A model generated the notes under the pieces. That model was not told the origin of the DNA and did no database searches. It saw only the letters and a list, made by a program, of their open reading frames with translations. Positions 46,963 through 59,718 of a stretch of DNA of 64,000 bases are shown here, piece by piece. A program made the translations under genes and the position numbers. Source of the DNA: Corticium candelabrum (taxonomy: Eukaryota > Porifera > Homoscleromorpha > Homosclerophorida > Plakinidae). The stretch spans positions 3,660,607 to 3,724,606 of the forward strand of contig NC_085095.1 of the NCBI RefSeq assembly GCF_963422355.1, written 5' to 3'. Position 1 is the stretch's first letter, and the number at the start of each line of letters is the position of its first letter.

Positions 46963-48169
46963 AGAGAGTCATCACTGTTATCAGTGGACATGCCATCATC
47001 ATATCATGTATGTATGTATTGTTTTTCGGAACCAGGGCTGAATTTGACAGCTTTGTATATATATATTAATATATAATAATATTATATTAATACTAAATAC
47101 CAAGTTAATAATGAGCGTGGTTTGAAATAAACGTTTCTCCCGCAAACCTGCTTGTCCAGACAAAAATTTCTTATATTTCGCCCTGCATTTCATGTTAATT
47201 GATGTGTCTAGATCTGCACCAAATTGTTTTGGATGGAAGTAGAAGGAGAAGATTGGTTATGCCAGACTGGCCTGGCTTGTTGTGTCTGCGTACATGGTTT
47301 GTAGCAATAACAGTTCTAGGTCAATACATTTGCAACACATCTGAATCACTAAAAATTTACATCTAGAGCACTTCTGAGTCACAGAGCAGAATTAGCCTCG
47401 ACCTCTCAGACCTGTCTAGCGCCGCCAATTAAAATCAGAATTGGGTCAGCATCCAAAGTCTGACAACATCAGGCCTCTGCGGTGTCTGCCAAACAGTCTC
47501 GCTTAGCCAGGCTTTTTCTCGGCGCGTCAAACTTTCGGTGTTACGGAGCTCTAGCATGCCACACGCGATGGATGCACATCTCTTTTTTAGTCGAATTTGA
47601 CGACCGTCTAGGTTTCTGTAGGGAGGGGAAGTTTGTGGCACGGCACTAAATCTTTGGGCGTGGAAATATGTAACGGGAAATTTCCCTTCCCCGATTACAT
47701 AGTTCACCGTCTAATGAAAACGTCACGTCACTCTAGAACGCGTTGATGATCTAGGCGTTGCCCGCTTAATTGATATTAATTGACCTTTCTTTGTACTTCC
47801 TGGACGGCATTTCACTGTTCTAAAGTTTGTCGATTGCATCTCCAGACATCTCGTAGTCTTGATGTTCTAGTCTTGTCTTGTCAACAGCAAAGTAAGTCAC
47901 CAATAACGTACAGGTATCTTGAAGTAGGTCGTATACATCTTTCGACTTCGTCGTTTGACTTGCTTGCTCTTACTGTTCCTCGGGTAATTAGTAGGTAGGA
48001 GGTTGCATCGCGCGTCTAGGTATACGGTACCGTAGCAATACGACTCCTCTCTACAGTCAAAACGTGGTGCAAAGCGTGTCTACGTTGCACTGCTTGCACA
48101 GTCAGTCAGCTTCATAGCTCTAGAGGCTACATCGTTTTGTTCCTCTTTTTCTCGTTATTCGCTCGTGTA

Positions 48170-49029
48170 CCGTGTGGTAGAGCCGCCAGAATACAAATAT
48201 CTTGTTTTAGTATACCTCTAACTCGACGTTTCTAACAATGGACCACCTACAGGCATTCCTAGTTAATTAACCTAGACTGCATGGTCGCTCTTCCATATCT
48301 AGTGAAAAGGTAGCAACAAGACTTTATATATACAAGTCTTTTGGAAAAGATCAGTGTAATTTATAATAGTCTAGAGGTGCTGCGTGTGTAGATGTGTTGT
48401 AACACTCCTAAAGTTAAAACATTCCTATAGAGAGAGAGGTTCTCAGGATGCCGTGAAGATGCATGCGTTGTTGACTCTGTGTCGTCGTTTTGTTTTTATA
48501 GGTTCAGCAAGTGACACAAATCGTACAGCGTAGACAACTCCAACTCGTCTGACAGTGTAGCACGGTAGGTTAGTGACAGATTTATAGTTGCGTTGCTCTA
48601 TCCGAGTGTGTCAATACAGCCTAGACTTCGCACATTATGTGTCTAAGGAGAAATATACCAAAACACTTGGTACATATTAGGGGTGGGATGTTGTTGACGA
48701 GAGCTCGAGTCTTTGATTTCATCTTGTAGTTGGCGGCTCGGCTTTGTAATTACAGCCTACGCACGCTTTTCTTACAGCCTACGCATTCTGTTCGTCATCA
48801 TTTCTAGCTTAAACTAACATCTTTGATCAGACGACGGGTAGTAATTCTACGTATTAATTCATTCCTTTACGGAAATATTTGTTCACAGTGAAATATAGTA
48901 TTTTAGTTGTTGGACTGAGAGCAAGTAATGTGCCAACTGTTACAACACCACACCACGCCTCACCACACCACACCACCACCACCCAAACCACCTAGTAGGC
49001 TATCCACCCACCCACTCCACACAGAGATA
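48170..49029. other. non-coding stretch within copy B
   Basis: No gene recognised. A CACCA-rich low-complexity patch lies at 48945-49010, just before the CARD fragment. Confidence 0.35.
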
Positions 49030-49145
49030 ATAATTGCGACATTCTCATTGTTGTTGAGCAAGGGCAAGTTGTTGAACGCTTGCTAAATGATTCTCGTCAC
49101 GTACTCTTTTTCCACCGCGTAAGCGTCGTGCATAACGGACAACAG
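49030..49145 (+). pseudogene. CARD fragment (helices 5-6)
   Basis: GAGCAAGGGCAAGTTGTTGA and the flanking 90 bases align with the 3' end of the CARD exon at about 54355-54460 (GGGCAAGGGCATATTGTTGA), roughly 65-70% alike, including CGCTTGCTA and GCATCGTGCA-like segments. Frames are broken by stops. This is a third, older copy of the CARD sequence in the window. Confidence 0.6.
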
Positions 49146-49706
49146 TCATTGTTTCATCGAAGCTTGTAGGCGATCGTTTCGAAAACGGTCTCTAGTCGAA
49201 ATTTCAGCTTTGAAATGTTGATAGTCTTGCGCACTCTTAATTGTAATGGTAAAACTGTATGTTGGTTTTATGATAGCGTCTTGCACTAGGGGATTCCCCA
49301 GAACTTGTATCCTCCTTATCTCTCCCAATTCCACTTAAATTTATGGTTACTATTTATATAATTGGACGAGCAGGTACGTGTTACTTGGTTGTGGTTTGGC
49401 TGTCACAAGTAGAGGGCAGCAACCATCGGGGTTAGGCTATCTCTTTTACTTAACTAGTCTTTGTACGTAAGTTTTAGTAGGATTTCTGTTTGTTTGTGAT
49501 AAATGCATGCCTATATACATGTATATCATGCAGATGAGTATTGTCTGTTTTAATTAATAACTCATGCAATTCCGACTCAAAAGCGTTTTGCTAATTAGTA
49601 CATAAATATTTTTGTATTCTTGTTAGTAAAAGATCTATACCTGCTGGACAAAGCAAAACTCTACAAAGAAGAGCGATCGTCTCAAGACGATAAATACTCG
49701 AAATGG

Positions 49707-51041
49707 TATTAGGGTAGGTGTTCCTAATAGTAGACACTCCCAGGTAATTTGAGTTACAAACGCTGTTTCTCTGGTAACCTGCAACGGAGAGAGAGAGGGA
49801 AACATGTCCGATGTAAGTACCAATGTCTAAGCTTTGGAACAATACCTGTATGACTAGAATATCACAACGTCTGCTAGCGCACTGGAAATTATACGAGATA
49901 ACGTCTGTGAACAACCCAAACGGGGGTATATCCTAATTGTGGACATTTTTTTCTCCGCCACAGAAAGCGACTGGGTCTGAGTAACAGCTGGACTAGATAC
50001 GTTAATGGTTGCCTTACAAGCTGGTATTTTGGGGCGCAATCACAACCATGTTCTGTTGTGTATCACCAAGATTCACCTGCGACACTGCTAGCACCTACAA
50101 GGTTCCTCACATCACGTCCACAAATTAGAGGTATACGAATCGATTTTTGTTTGATCATGAAAGTGCCCTGACGTTAGTTAAGCAATTATCGAGTACCTTG
50201 GTAAAGTTTCGATCCTAGTTACGTTGATTGTAACGTGCTAAAGATGGGCGATATGTGCATGGAGCGAACGTGTATTTCCAGTCCAGTAAACACGTAAATA
50301 TCTTCAATCATACTAGATCTAGACATCAGTAATCCACTGAAAATCTAGCTGTTTTCACTGCTAGTACATCTGGCCACAATAGGGTATGAAATGGAAACGA
50401 ACAAAGTAGGTGAAATGTCAATATCAGCGACATTCGTAATCCAGTCAGAATTTGCCTGTCTTCACTGCTACTAGATCTGGCAACAATAAGGCACAAAATG
50501 AAAACCTACAAACTCACCTAGGATAGGTGGAAGGTCAAAACTACCTTGTCTGATATCAATAATCATCTCCGCCAGCAACGCAAGAAGACGGTAGAACCAC
50601 AGTTTGCAGTTCAGACTTTCATCTAAACATGATTGATCGTCTTCTGCATTGTATCGTTGACAGAACACTTGGTTTCTGCAAAATTGAAAGGCACGAAGCC
50701 ATTTTTACACAGAGGTGATACACCATAGAACATGGTTTTGATTGCGGCCCAAAATAGCAGCTTGTGAGGCAACCATTCAGTCCAGCTGTTACTCAGGCTC
50801 AGTCGCTTTCTATAACGGAGGAAAAATGTCTACAATTAGGATACACCCCGCGTCCAGGCAGCTTACAGACGTTATCCCGTATATTGTGCTAGTGCGCTAG
50901 CTGACGTTGTGCGATTCTAGTCTTACAGGTACAATTACGAAGCCTAAACATTGGTGCGTATATCGGAGTATACCAGAGAAAACAGCGATTGTAACTTAAA
51001 TTACCAAAAAGTGTCCACAATTAGGCACACCTACCCTATCG
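49707..51041. mobile_element. large inverted-repeat element with nested ends
   Basis: Arms of about 350 bases (49707-50069 and 50711-51041) are inverted copies: outer ends TAGGGTAGGTGTTCCTAAT and ATTAGGCACACCTACCCTA. Each arm also carries a second, inner copy of the end motif (ATATCCTAATTGTGGACATT at about 49928; AATGTCTACAATTAGGATAC at about 50826), so the motif occurs four times. The centre holds a tandem pair (about 50351-50455 and 50457-50560) but no transposase. A TA target duplication is possible. Confidence 0.75.
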
Positions 51042-51811
51042 TTACTCACCTTGGGGATCCTAATGATGCCAACTCTTCTATTTGTGATTTGACAGCTCAT
51101 CTTCGGAGAAGCCAAGATTCGTTGCTTGTTTATATTATGTTGGTGCTGTAGGCTTGGAAGCTCGTTGCGTCATAAAACAATGTTATCTAATCTTTTGCAT
51201 GCGGGATTATCCACAAGACGATGAATGTGGAACTGTCAACTGCGTATAGCATATATCATCAAGATGTGAAATAGGAAATTTTAAATTCTAGGACTTTTGA
51301 TTTTCCTGTTCGGTTGGAATTACCTGGAGCACGATGTAGGGGGCTCTACCGCCGTCGCGGAGACTTCGAATCTTTTATCTATCGCCTGAGGCAAACAACA
51401 CGCGTAGATGGAGAGGCGAATAAACAGAGGCGTCGGGTGTGTTAAAATTAAATTATTAATATTTTTGCGTCGCGCACTATTCCAATTTGCCGCTCAGCTA
51501 GTTATATGGCACTGCAAGCTAGTGTGCATGCATGCATGGTTGTGTCAAAATTGGACAATGAGATGAGACGATCATGAGATCATGCGATGAGACAATGAGA
51601 TCAGGTATACCTCTCACACTAGAGCGACTCCCCTGTTATCGGACACCATCAACCATCAGACAGCCGTGTAAGAAGTAAACAAAGTAAGACTAAGCTTTGC
51701 TAAAGCCCACAGCAAGAAGGATTAGTAAAGACTGTGATTCCAGATGCGGGACTTCCAAAGGCTTGAAGCGGTGATGCTACGACGGTAAACCTGATCCTTC
51801 TCTGCGACTTA
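51042..51811. other. stretch without firm gene
   Basis: An open segment near 51289-51444 (FDFPVRLELPGARCRGLYRR, closing TGT TAA) looks coding in composition but I do not recognise it. 51505-51620 is part of the segmental duplication. Confidence 0.3.
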
Positions 51812-51939
51812 GCCTCGCACCAGACGCAGTGTGGATTGCAGCCCCGGATGCGCTTCCATCACCACTACAGTGATGATGGAAGTAGTGGTGATGGAAGCGC
51901 ATCCGGGGCTGCAATCCACACTGCGTCTGGGACGAGGCT
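51812..51939. repeat. near-perfect hairpin with about 55-bp arms
   Basis: Left arm GACGCAGTGTGGATTGCAGC onward and right arm GCTGCAATCCACACTGCGTC pair almost base for base, around a loop of about 15 bases. TCTGCGAC occurs just outside both ends, like a target duplication. Probably a recent fold-back element. Confidence 0.85.
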
Positions 51940-52190
51940 ATCTGCGACCCCGTTCATCGCACGCCACCATCATTCACCGAACACGACCTCCCCATGAAAA
52001 CGCAAAGGCTATTCTACAACTTCGCACCTGAGATAGGTTTACAGGGGACTATCTAACACAACAACACTATCGCTGTCTCCGTTTGCTACTCTGCAGGAGA
52101 GATAGCGCACGCTCATTGAGTTGAGGTAACGCCCCTTTCGCCGGACAGTCGTCTTTTTCTTTGCAGCAGCAGTCTGCAAGTAATAATGTC

Positions 52191-52192
<2 letters not shown>

Positions 52193-52248
<56 letters not shown>
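52193..52248. repeat. (GA)n microsatellite
   Basis: About 56 bases of GA repeat. Confidence 0.95.
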
Positions 52249-52249
<1 letters not shown>

Positions 52250-52254
52250 GGAAG

Positions 52255-52690
52255 AAAATATGGTACGGTCCCAATTCGTTTGACCTTTATTTGACTCAGC
52301 AACGGTTATTAGCGGAAACTGCTGAATTTTCTCTGCTGACAAGCTCACTCCGTTAGCATCTACTAGCTCTCCGGTACTGTCTAGTCTTCCTAGCGTAAGA
52401 ATTTGAACTCCTGAGTGTCTTGCAGCACAACTGCACAGGCTCGATGCACCGGAGGTAGCAGACGATTCACGTCATCCATGTTCGACCTTTGCGGTGAGCA
52501 CATTCTCCCAACTCGCACAGGAACAGCCAGTGCTTTCCTTTCAAGGCCCCGAAATCGGTACTTGGCTCTGAATAGGACGTGTGCAGGTGTTCCTATCTCA
52601 GTTTGATATCTACCTTTGCCTGACCTTGCACCGTCACGAAGAGCAACACGTCATCGTTGGTACAAACAGCTGTACCGAATGCAAGAACTT
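52255..52690 (-). other. possible minus-strand coding segment, unidentified
   Basis: Two overlapping minus frames look protein-like: RVALRDGARSGKGRYQTEIG onward to 52385, and GELVDANGVSLSAEKIQQFP then LITVAESNKGQTNWDR. Neither has a start, splice partner or family I recognise. It falls in sequence that copy A of the duplication lacks. Confidence 0.25.
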
Positions 52691-53920
52691 TGTTTACTAT
52701 CAAAGCAGCTAGAACCTTCACCCCTGCTTCTCCTAGGTAGAGTTGAATTAGATTACATCAAAGTCCTTGTCAACGCGCGCTGCACAGCGATTGACTTTCT
52801 TTGCAAAGGGTAAAAGAGTGTTTTAGCACTTCAATCCTGCCCTCTCATCGGTTTCGGTTGTCGCCTTCTTTGTTGAACAGCTAGTTCGTTCAAGCGACAG
52901 ATTTCACACGTCCTAGTGGGGGCGTGGTTGCAGGAGAAATGACTTAGAATTGCCGTCAAGCACTCTAGGCAAGCGTTCTGCGTTCTGCGCCGTTTCGGAT
53001 AACTGAATTTAATTTATTCAGTTATTTGGAACCTAGAACTGTTGCTGAGAAGGTAGGAAGGCAAGAAAATAGGTGTCCGACGATTGGGGCCGTTACCACG
53101 GGCGTTTGACTGACTGTAACTCATACAGATCTTGGCTGACATGCAGGGTAACAACACCGTTTGTAGGTAAAAAGTTGTTGATTAGCGATGTATAAGTAAC
53201 TAGGCTGAAGGGTGCGTGTGTGCAATTTAAACGCTACTGTCCGGTGAACGATTTGTTTGTCCGATGAAAGGGGTATGCAAGGCTCAGCACAGTTTTTTTA
53301 GTCTTGCTCTAAGCAGAGAAGAGGTACAATGCTCTCTTTTGGTGTGCTCAATTACAACTTGGATACCTACATTTATGATGTGGTAGGGACTGCGTTCAAA
53401 AACGGATAACTGAGAACTCGCGTCCGGAATATGATGGTGTCCGAGGAAGAGAGCCGCGCTCTACCCTATAGGTAAACTCTACTCATGACGTTGTGCTTTC
53501 AATTGAAGAGAGCTGATTATGAGATCCAGGTTTCTTCGTTGCTCTCGTGCCAACATTAAGCGATGAGAGCACACTTTTGATGACAGCACAGACTCTATCT
53601 AATTTGCACTAATTGTTCTTGTCATAAGTAGATGCGACACCTGGACGTTTAAATCAAACTAGTTTTTTATTAATAGGCCTGGTATATTCTATGGCCAATG
53701 TTGTGAAGTCTGTGGCGTTAATCATTCTTTTATGCCTATTGTGATAGAGGCAGTTTCTTTAGATAAATACACTGATTGAACTTGAAAATTAAAAATAGGT
53801 TTCAAATGCCGCAATTAGATGTTGTAACTTTTTAAGCAGTGTACTTGAACATTAATAGCTCTTTTATTAATTAACTAGACACTGTTTTTCTAGAACGGCG
53901 TACAGTACGCGCATCAAGTT

Positions 53921-53961
53921 ATATATATATATATACTGTTTGTGATTCGTGTATATGTGTC

Positions 53962-54031
<70 letters not shown>
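53921..54031. repeat. (TA)n microsatellite in CARD promoter
   Basis: Two blocks of TA repeat just upstream of the CARD start in copy B; copy A has the same feature at 37376-37452. Confidence 0.95.
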
Positions 54032-54032
<1 letters not shown>

Positions 54033-54973
54033 TTCTATTTCAAACGTCAGAGAAACAGTACAAACCAATAGTGATACGAAAGACGTGTGGGATGTCGGCT
54101 AGTGGCAATGCTCCCACAGGCGACGCTTCAGACGTCAACGGTGATCCGTGGAGTGCACTACAAAAGAACTTCGTCTACGTGTGGAGTAAATTGAGTCTCA
54201 CATGCTTGTTTCTCTCTTGTTTGTATGAGAAAAATTTCCTATTGCAAGACGACTTCGTGGCTCTAAGAGGTAAAGGTTTGAGCGACGGCGACAAGCTGAC
54301 TCTTCTCCTCGTGACGATTCTTCCTCGCAAGTCAGCGTCCATGTTCAAACCATTTTGCGAGATTCTCTGTCATGTTGGGCAAGGGCATATTGTTGATCGC
54401 TTGCTAGGGAACCACCATCTCGTCCGTCTTCCTCCAGAACGTAGCATCGTGCACATGCAGTTTGAATAATCTAGATGTTCTGACATGATTGTTTTGCAGA
54501 CATCAGCAAGCAGCAAGATTGTATTAGAAAAATGGAAACGATTCCACAGCAATTTGAGAGAACTATATAGTTGGAAAGAGAGAAAACAAGACAACAGGAA
54601 CGACGAGCTGATTCTGAGAGGGATCGCGCTGAGAGAGCAGAATCTGTAGCTAGGGCCCAGAAAGTTCGAGCGGACAAGCTTAGTAGAAAGAACGCTAGAA
54701 TTGTAGCAGAGAAACAAGAACGGGAGCTAACTACTTTCGGTCAACGATACGCGAAGTCTTGCCAAGACAAGACTGGACATGTGAAGGTAAGAGAATCTTT
54801 ACTTGATATGATATATAGTCTATAATCTACGACTGTATGTCAATAGATAAATGGTATTAAAGGAATGATCTATAACTTGAATTTGATTATGACTGGCATG
54901 ATTATTGTGGGGATAGACGCTCTTCAATTTTATTGAACTGTTTGCTTTAGAATGCTGGTCTACTGGGTTGGGT

Positions 54974-54977
<4 letters not shown>

Positions 54978-55064
<87 letters not shown>
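54978..55064. repeat. (TG)n and (TCTG)n, 3' tail of minus LINE
   Basis: TG repeat followed by TCTG repeat; read on the minus strand the second part is the GACA tail of the LINE copy at 55065-56198. Confidence 0.9.
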
Positions 55065-56198
55065 AAAAACATCTATTGGTAAACATCAACGCTATTACAG
55101 TCAACGATAAATCACTATCTATGAGTCCAAGAAAAATGACCCAAAGGGTCATGAAATGAAAGCTTAACGTACACTCTGGTAACTGTAAAAACCAGCTACG
55201 GAGTCATTTCTACACACTATTCTGTCAATCTTCTTCGCCAAAACCATACTGTTACACCGCTGTAAAGTAATGGACATTAATCGTCTCCAATAAGTCTTGA
55301 ACTCGCTGGAGTTCACCTTGCCGTCATCATCTCGTGATCGCAGAGAGATTTGATGGAGAAACTTTTCTCCTGCATTTCCCCAGCGGCCATAATGCTCAAA
55401 CACCAGTGGAATTAGGCATGGAGAACCCCCACTAGTGTGAGTCTCTCTGCTGTACTTCTCTCTCTTCTTTCCCTCCCTTTTTGAAGCAGCAGATCCATCA
55501 GTTGTAGCTGCGACTGAAATTATGTCGGTGCTCCATGAGTGGGCTAAGGAAATGTCGAGCTCAACGTTAAAGTCGGTTGCATTATAAACAGCAATATCGG
55601 GTCTGGACTGAGAGCTGCTGTAACAGTCTCTTGGCTCAACGGTATGGGGAAGAGACACGCGTTTCAAACACTCGGACCAAGCAGAGACTATTGAATTATG
55701 AGACCAAACTGGTCCCCCACCTGTCTTACAAGTAATCAGATGATATACTTCAGGATCTAAGGCTGTGCCGCAATCACATAAGGTTGCTGACAGAGGCAAT
55801 GGCAAACGCATACCCAACCTCAATAAAGCTGCCAGGCGGAACAATCCAGGGGAAATTGCAAGCTTTCTTGAGCTGGGAATGACATCTAGCCAGGCTCCTG
55901 ATCCCCTCCCTTGAAGAGATCTCAAACGAGCTGCATCCTTGGTCGCAGATCTTTCAATCATGTCCTGAACTTTGAGTTTTGTCTGTTTTTCAGTCAAATT
56001 GTGCTGAAGCCCTTTGGTGTTGCAGAGGAGATCTGATAGGGCCTGACCTGGACACAGGGACTGCTGTAGGTGATGACTAATGCTGTTCTCTTGTGCTATT
56101 GATGATGTTGTTTCATTGATTACTGAGGTTACCAAAGGCTGTAGGGTTGGAAATCGATCCAGCAGCACATGGAATGAATGAGCCCAACCAGAGGCAAA
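55065..56198 (-). mobile_element. LINE 3' copy with restriction-like endonuclease ORF
   Basis: A 334-codon open frame (55164-56168, minus) reads SGAWLDVIPSSRKLAISPGL, RLAALLRLGMRLPLP, a C/H cluster CDCGTALDPEVYHLITCKTG, then GPVWSHNSIVSAWSECL, RPDIAVYNATDFNVELDISL-AHSWS and PLVFEHYGRWG. The order C-C-H-C then RPD...LDISLAH fits the C-terminal zinc cluster and PD-(D/E)XK-like nuclease of a LINE group. This frame is intact, so the copy is young. The 3' side has a hairpin GACCCTTTGGGTC, a T-rich run and the GACA tail. RT is lost by 5' truncation. Confidence 0.8.
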
Positions 56199-56308
56199 TG
56201 CTATCTGTCTGTCTGTCTGTCTGTCTGTCTGTGCCTATCTGTCTGTCTGTCTGTCTGTCAGTCAGTCTGTCTGTCTCTTCGTCTATCTGTCTGTCTGTCT
56301 GTCTGCCA
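56199..56308. repeat. (CTGT)n block between two LINE tails
   Basis: About 100 bases of CTGT/TCTG units, lying exactly between the 5' ends of the two divergent LINE copies. Confidence 0.9.
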
Positions 56309-56309
56309 T

Positions 56310-57167
<858 letters not shown>

Positions 57168-58090
57168 ACGCGTGTACGCACTGGATTTGTGGTTTCAAAC
57201 TAACGTTTCTGCATGTAGATCAGTGATGGAAGCTTTGGTTGAAAACTATGGGATGATAAAGTTTCTTCTCGTGTGCAAATTGGCTCATTAGCAGAATGTA
57301 ACGGGAAATTATTGGTTGCTGAGAAATGGGGTGATCTTCATGTTCTGACAGATGACAACAAAACGTGGGAGACTTTTGTGAGATACCAGGGTGACATACG
57401 GCGTGTGGTGGCTTTTCAAGACACGTGTTTAGTGTTGGTTAAAGACGAAGTGAAAAACCATTTTGTAATTGAGCAATTTTGTATGGACGATGAGAGTAAA
57501 TGGCGACCAGTTACAGTGCTGCCAAATGAACAGCAATTGTCATGTGTATCAGTTGCACTACAGGGCAACTTTCTGTATGCTGTGGGTGGCATAGCCAGTT
57601 CAGACTGGAAAAGAGCAAGCACGGCCCACGTTTTCGATCTAAACGCAAATCGGTGGACCATATTGGAAGACATGCTGACAAACCGATCAGGTTCCTCGTG
57701 TGTCGTTTTCAATGATTCAGTCTACGTAGGTGCGGGTTGGACTGACAACGCAGAGCCATGTCATACAGTTGAGTGTCTTCGAAAGGGAAGCAGGTATTGG
57801 GAAGAGTTCGCTTCCTATCCCATTCCAATGTCTACGATGACATTGATGATGTTGACATCGTGTCAACAGGAGGACAGAATGACGATTATTCACTTTTGAA
57901 TGAGGTGCAATGGTTTGATGAAAGATTGATGCAGTGGCATCCTCTTCCTCCTATGACACGAAAGAGGAGTTGGCATGGTCTGCTGTCAACTGAGCGTGGA
58001 AAGATTATTGCAGCAGGTGGAGAGAGGGTTAGTGCAAAGGACAGCAGTGCTCAGCAGTCTTTGGAGAGTTTGCAAATTAGTGACCTATGA

Positions 58091-59718
58091 CAGTGAGCGT
58101 ATCACATAGCATCTAAGATGCGTACGTAGGACACAAAGAAATATTTTTGTCTGCTTTTGTCTCTGGCTTAGCTATCTGGCTGTTAACTCGTTCACTAAAA
58201 TGAGTTGTTTTCATTTTTAGTAGATTAAATTCTGTTTGCAGTTTGTAACCGAATTGTGACTGATTATATAGGTAGAGATTTGCTTGTTCTTAGTAATCTG
58301 AATTTCAATCAATTATTTGCAACATGATCATAAGTTTTGGAGGTTGTAGAAACGTGGTGGCCATGGAATCGATTGTCCCCAGGTGTACAACAAAAATCAA
58401 CCTTGCATTCCAATTTTCCGATCCAAATATCTGAATTTAGCAAAATTTGAAAAATTGAAGAATCCTGCTGATGCAGGTTACTAACTGTAATCAATTCCTT
58501 TGGGCTTTGTACACTACAATTGGAAATACTTTCGAATGTTCACGTTTTGTACAACTGGTACTTTTGTGTTAGTCTAGTGATGATGTTTGTGAAGCTATGA
58601 AACAGACTAATTAAGGCACTGTATTTCTTGAAGCAACGATCTACACAGCAAATTCTAAAACAGGACTAACACTTATGTAATGGGCGAATTTTAGAGTGGT
58701 AGTGAAGAGTCTATTGATTAGTTTCGACCTTAGAATATGTGTGAATCGTGTTGAGGTGAATTGAATTGGTTCAGCTCAAGTGCTTGTAGAAAATAGACTC
58801 CAGCTGAAGAGGCAAGGAGTATTGTAAACACAATTCCTTTCCTAGACCATCTTTTGAGTCAGCTAGCTCAATGATTCAGCAGAGATCACCAACGTATTGC
58901 GTTTGGTTTGTCCTTATAGTTCCAGGTGTTGTGGTAAAAACTTGCAAGTGCATGTGCATGCCACTGAACCAGCAAAGCTTGATGACTCTGAGGCCTGACC
59001 CTGAGGGCCCGGCCTCCCTCACCAGGTAACGTAGATGCGTCCTGCTTTGCTGGAAAGCAAAATGGGAGCACAACGAGGGATCGAGAAAAAACAAAAAAGA
59101 CAATTAATGTGACAAAAATTATTTCCTATTTAGATAGGAATCGTTTCTATTACTTTTCTGTAACCAGTTGTACCTGTCAGCGTAGTATCAGCGACCTGAA
59201 ACGTCTCAAAACCACATAAGGCCTACAATGGGTCTAGAATGGCTCAATGGACTTGCACTTCAACTATAGATTAGGATGCAATTTTGAATAAATATTTGCA
59301 AACATCCTTGCATACTTGCTTTTATGAGTATACTAATTATAATATAGCAAATTATTAAAACATACCGTCACACCATGCTGTAGACATGAAATTCATCTGG
59401 TGATCAAACATTGCTTGTAGTTGACTACTGCTCTGCCAATTATCTTGCTAAGTATTTGAAGGTTGTGTTCTTGCCCTGAATTTACTTCATTATACTTTGA
59501 CAAACAATTTACTTTACAAACAAACAGCAAGACAACCTAGATCCTAGTAAATGACCATGCAAAGTCAAACTTTGACAACCCTTCAATAATTTTAAATCAG
59601 AGAGTTTCCAGTTAGAAATGAAATCTATTAGCATTTAACACCATAGATAACACATTTACAAAACACATTGTCATTTTTTCTGATTAGTGTGCACTGAGTA
59701 TACGTAGCTAGCAACAGA
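58091..59718. other. intergenic stretch
   Basis: No gene recognised between the Kelch exon and the Death-domain exon. A minus frame at 58876-59103 overlaps a stretch with GGCCTGACCCTGAGGGCCC, a short GC hairpin. The rest is AT-rich. Confidence 0.35.

Larger units (their letters stand above)
47035..54235 (+). repeat. segmental duplication, copy B
   Basis: Collinear with copy A (see 31086-37700) but lacking the P element, MULE-like and 35855-36591 elements. It has its own insertions at 48170-51505, 51620-53460 and about 53628-53865. Begins ACCAGGGCTGAATTTGACAG, against ACCAAGGCTGAATTTGAGAG in copy A. Confidence 0.85.

Noticed and set aside
52067..52348. Minus frame with Leu-Ser repeats
   Set aside because: The LSLSLS run is a GA microsatellite read in frame; flanking residues show no clear domain.
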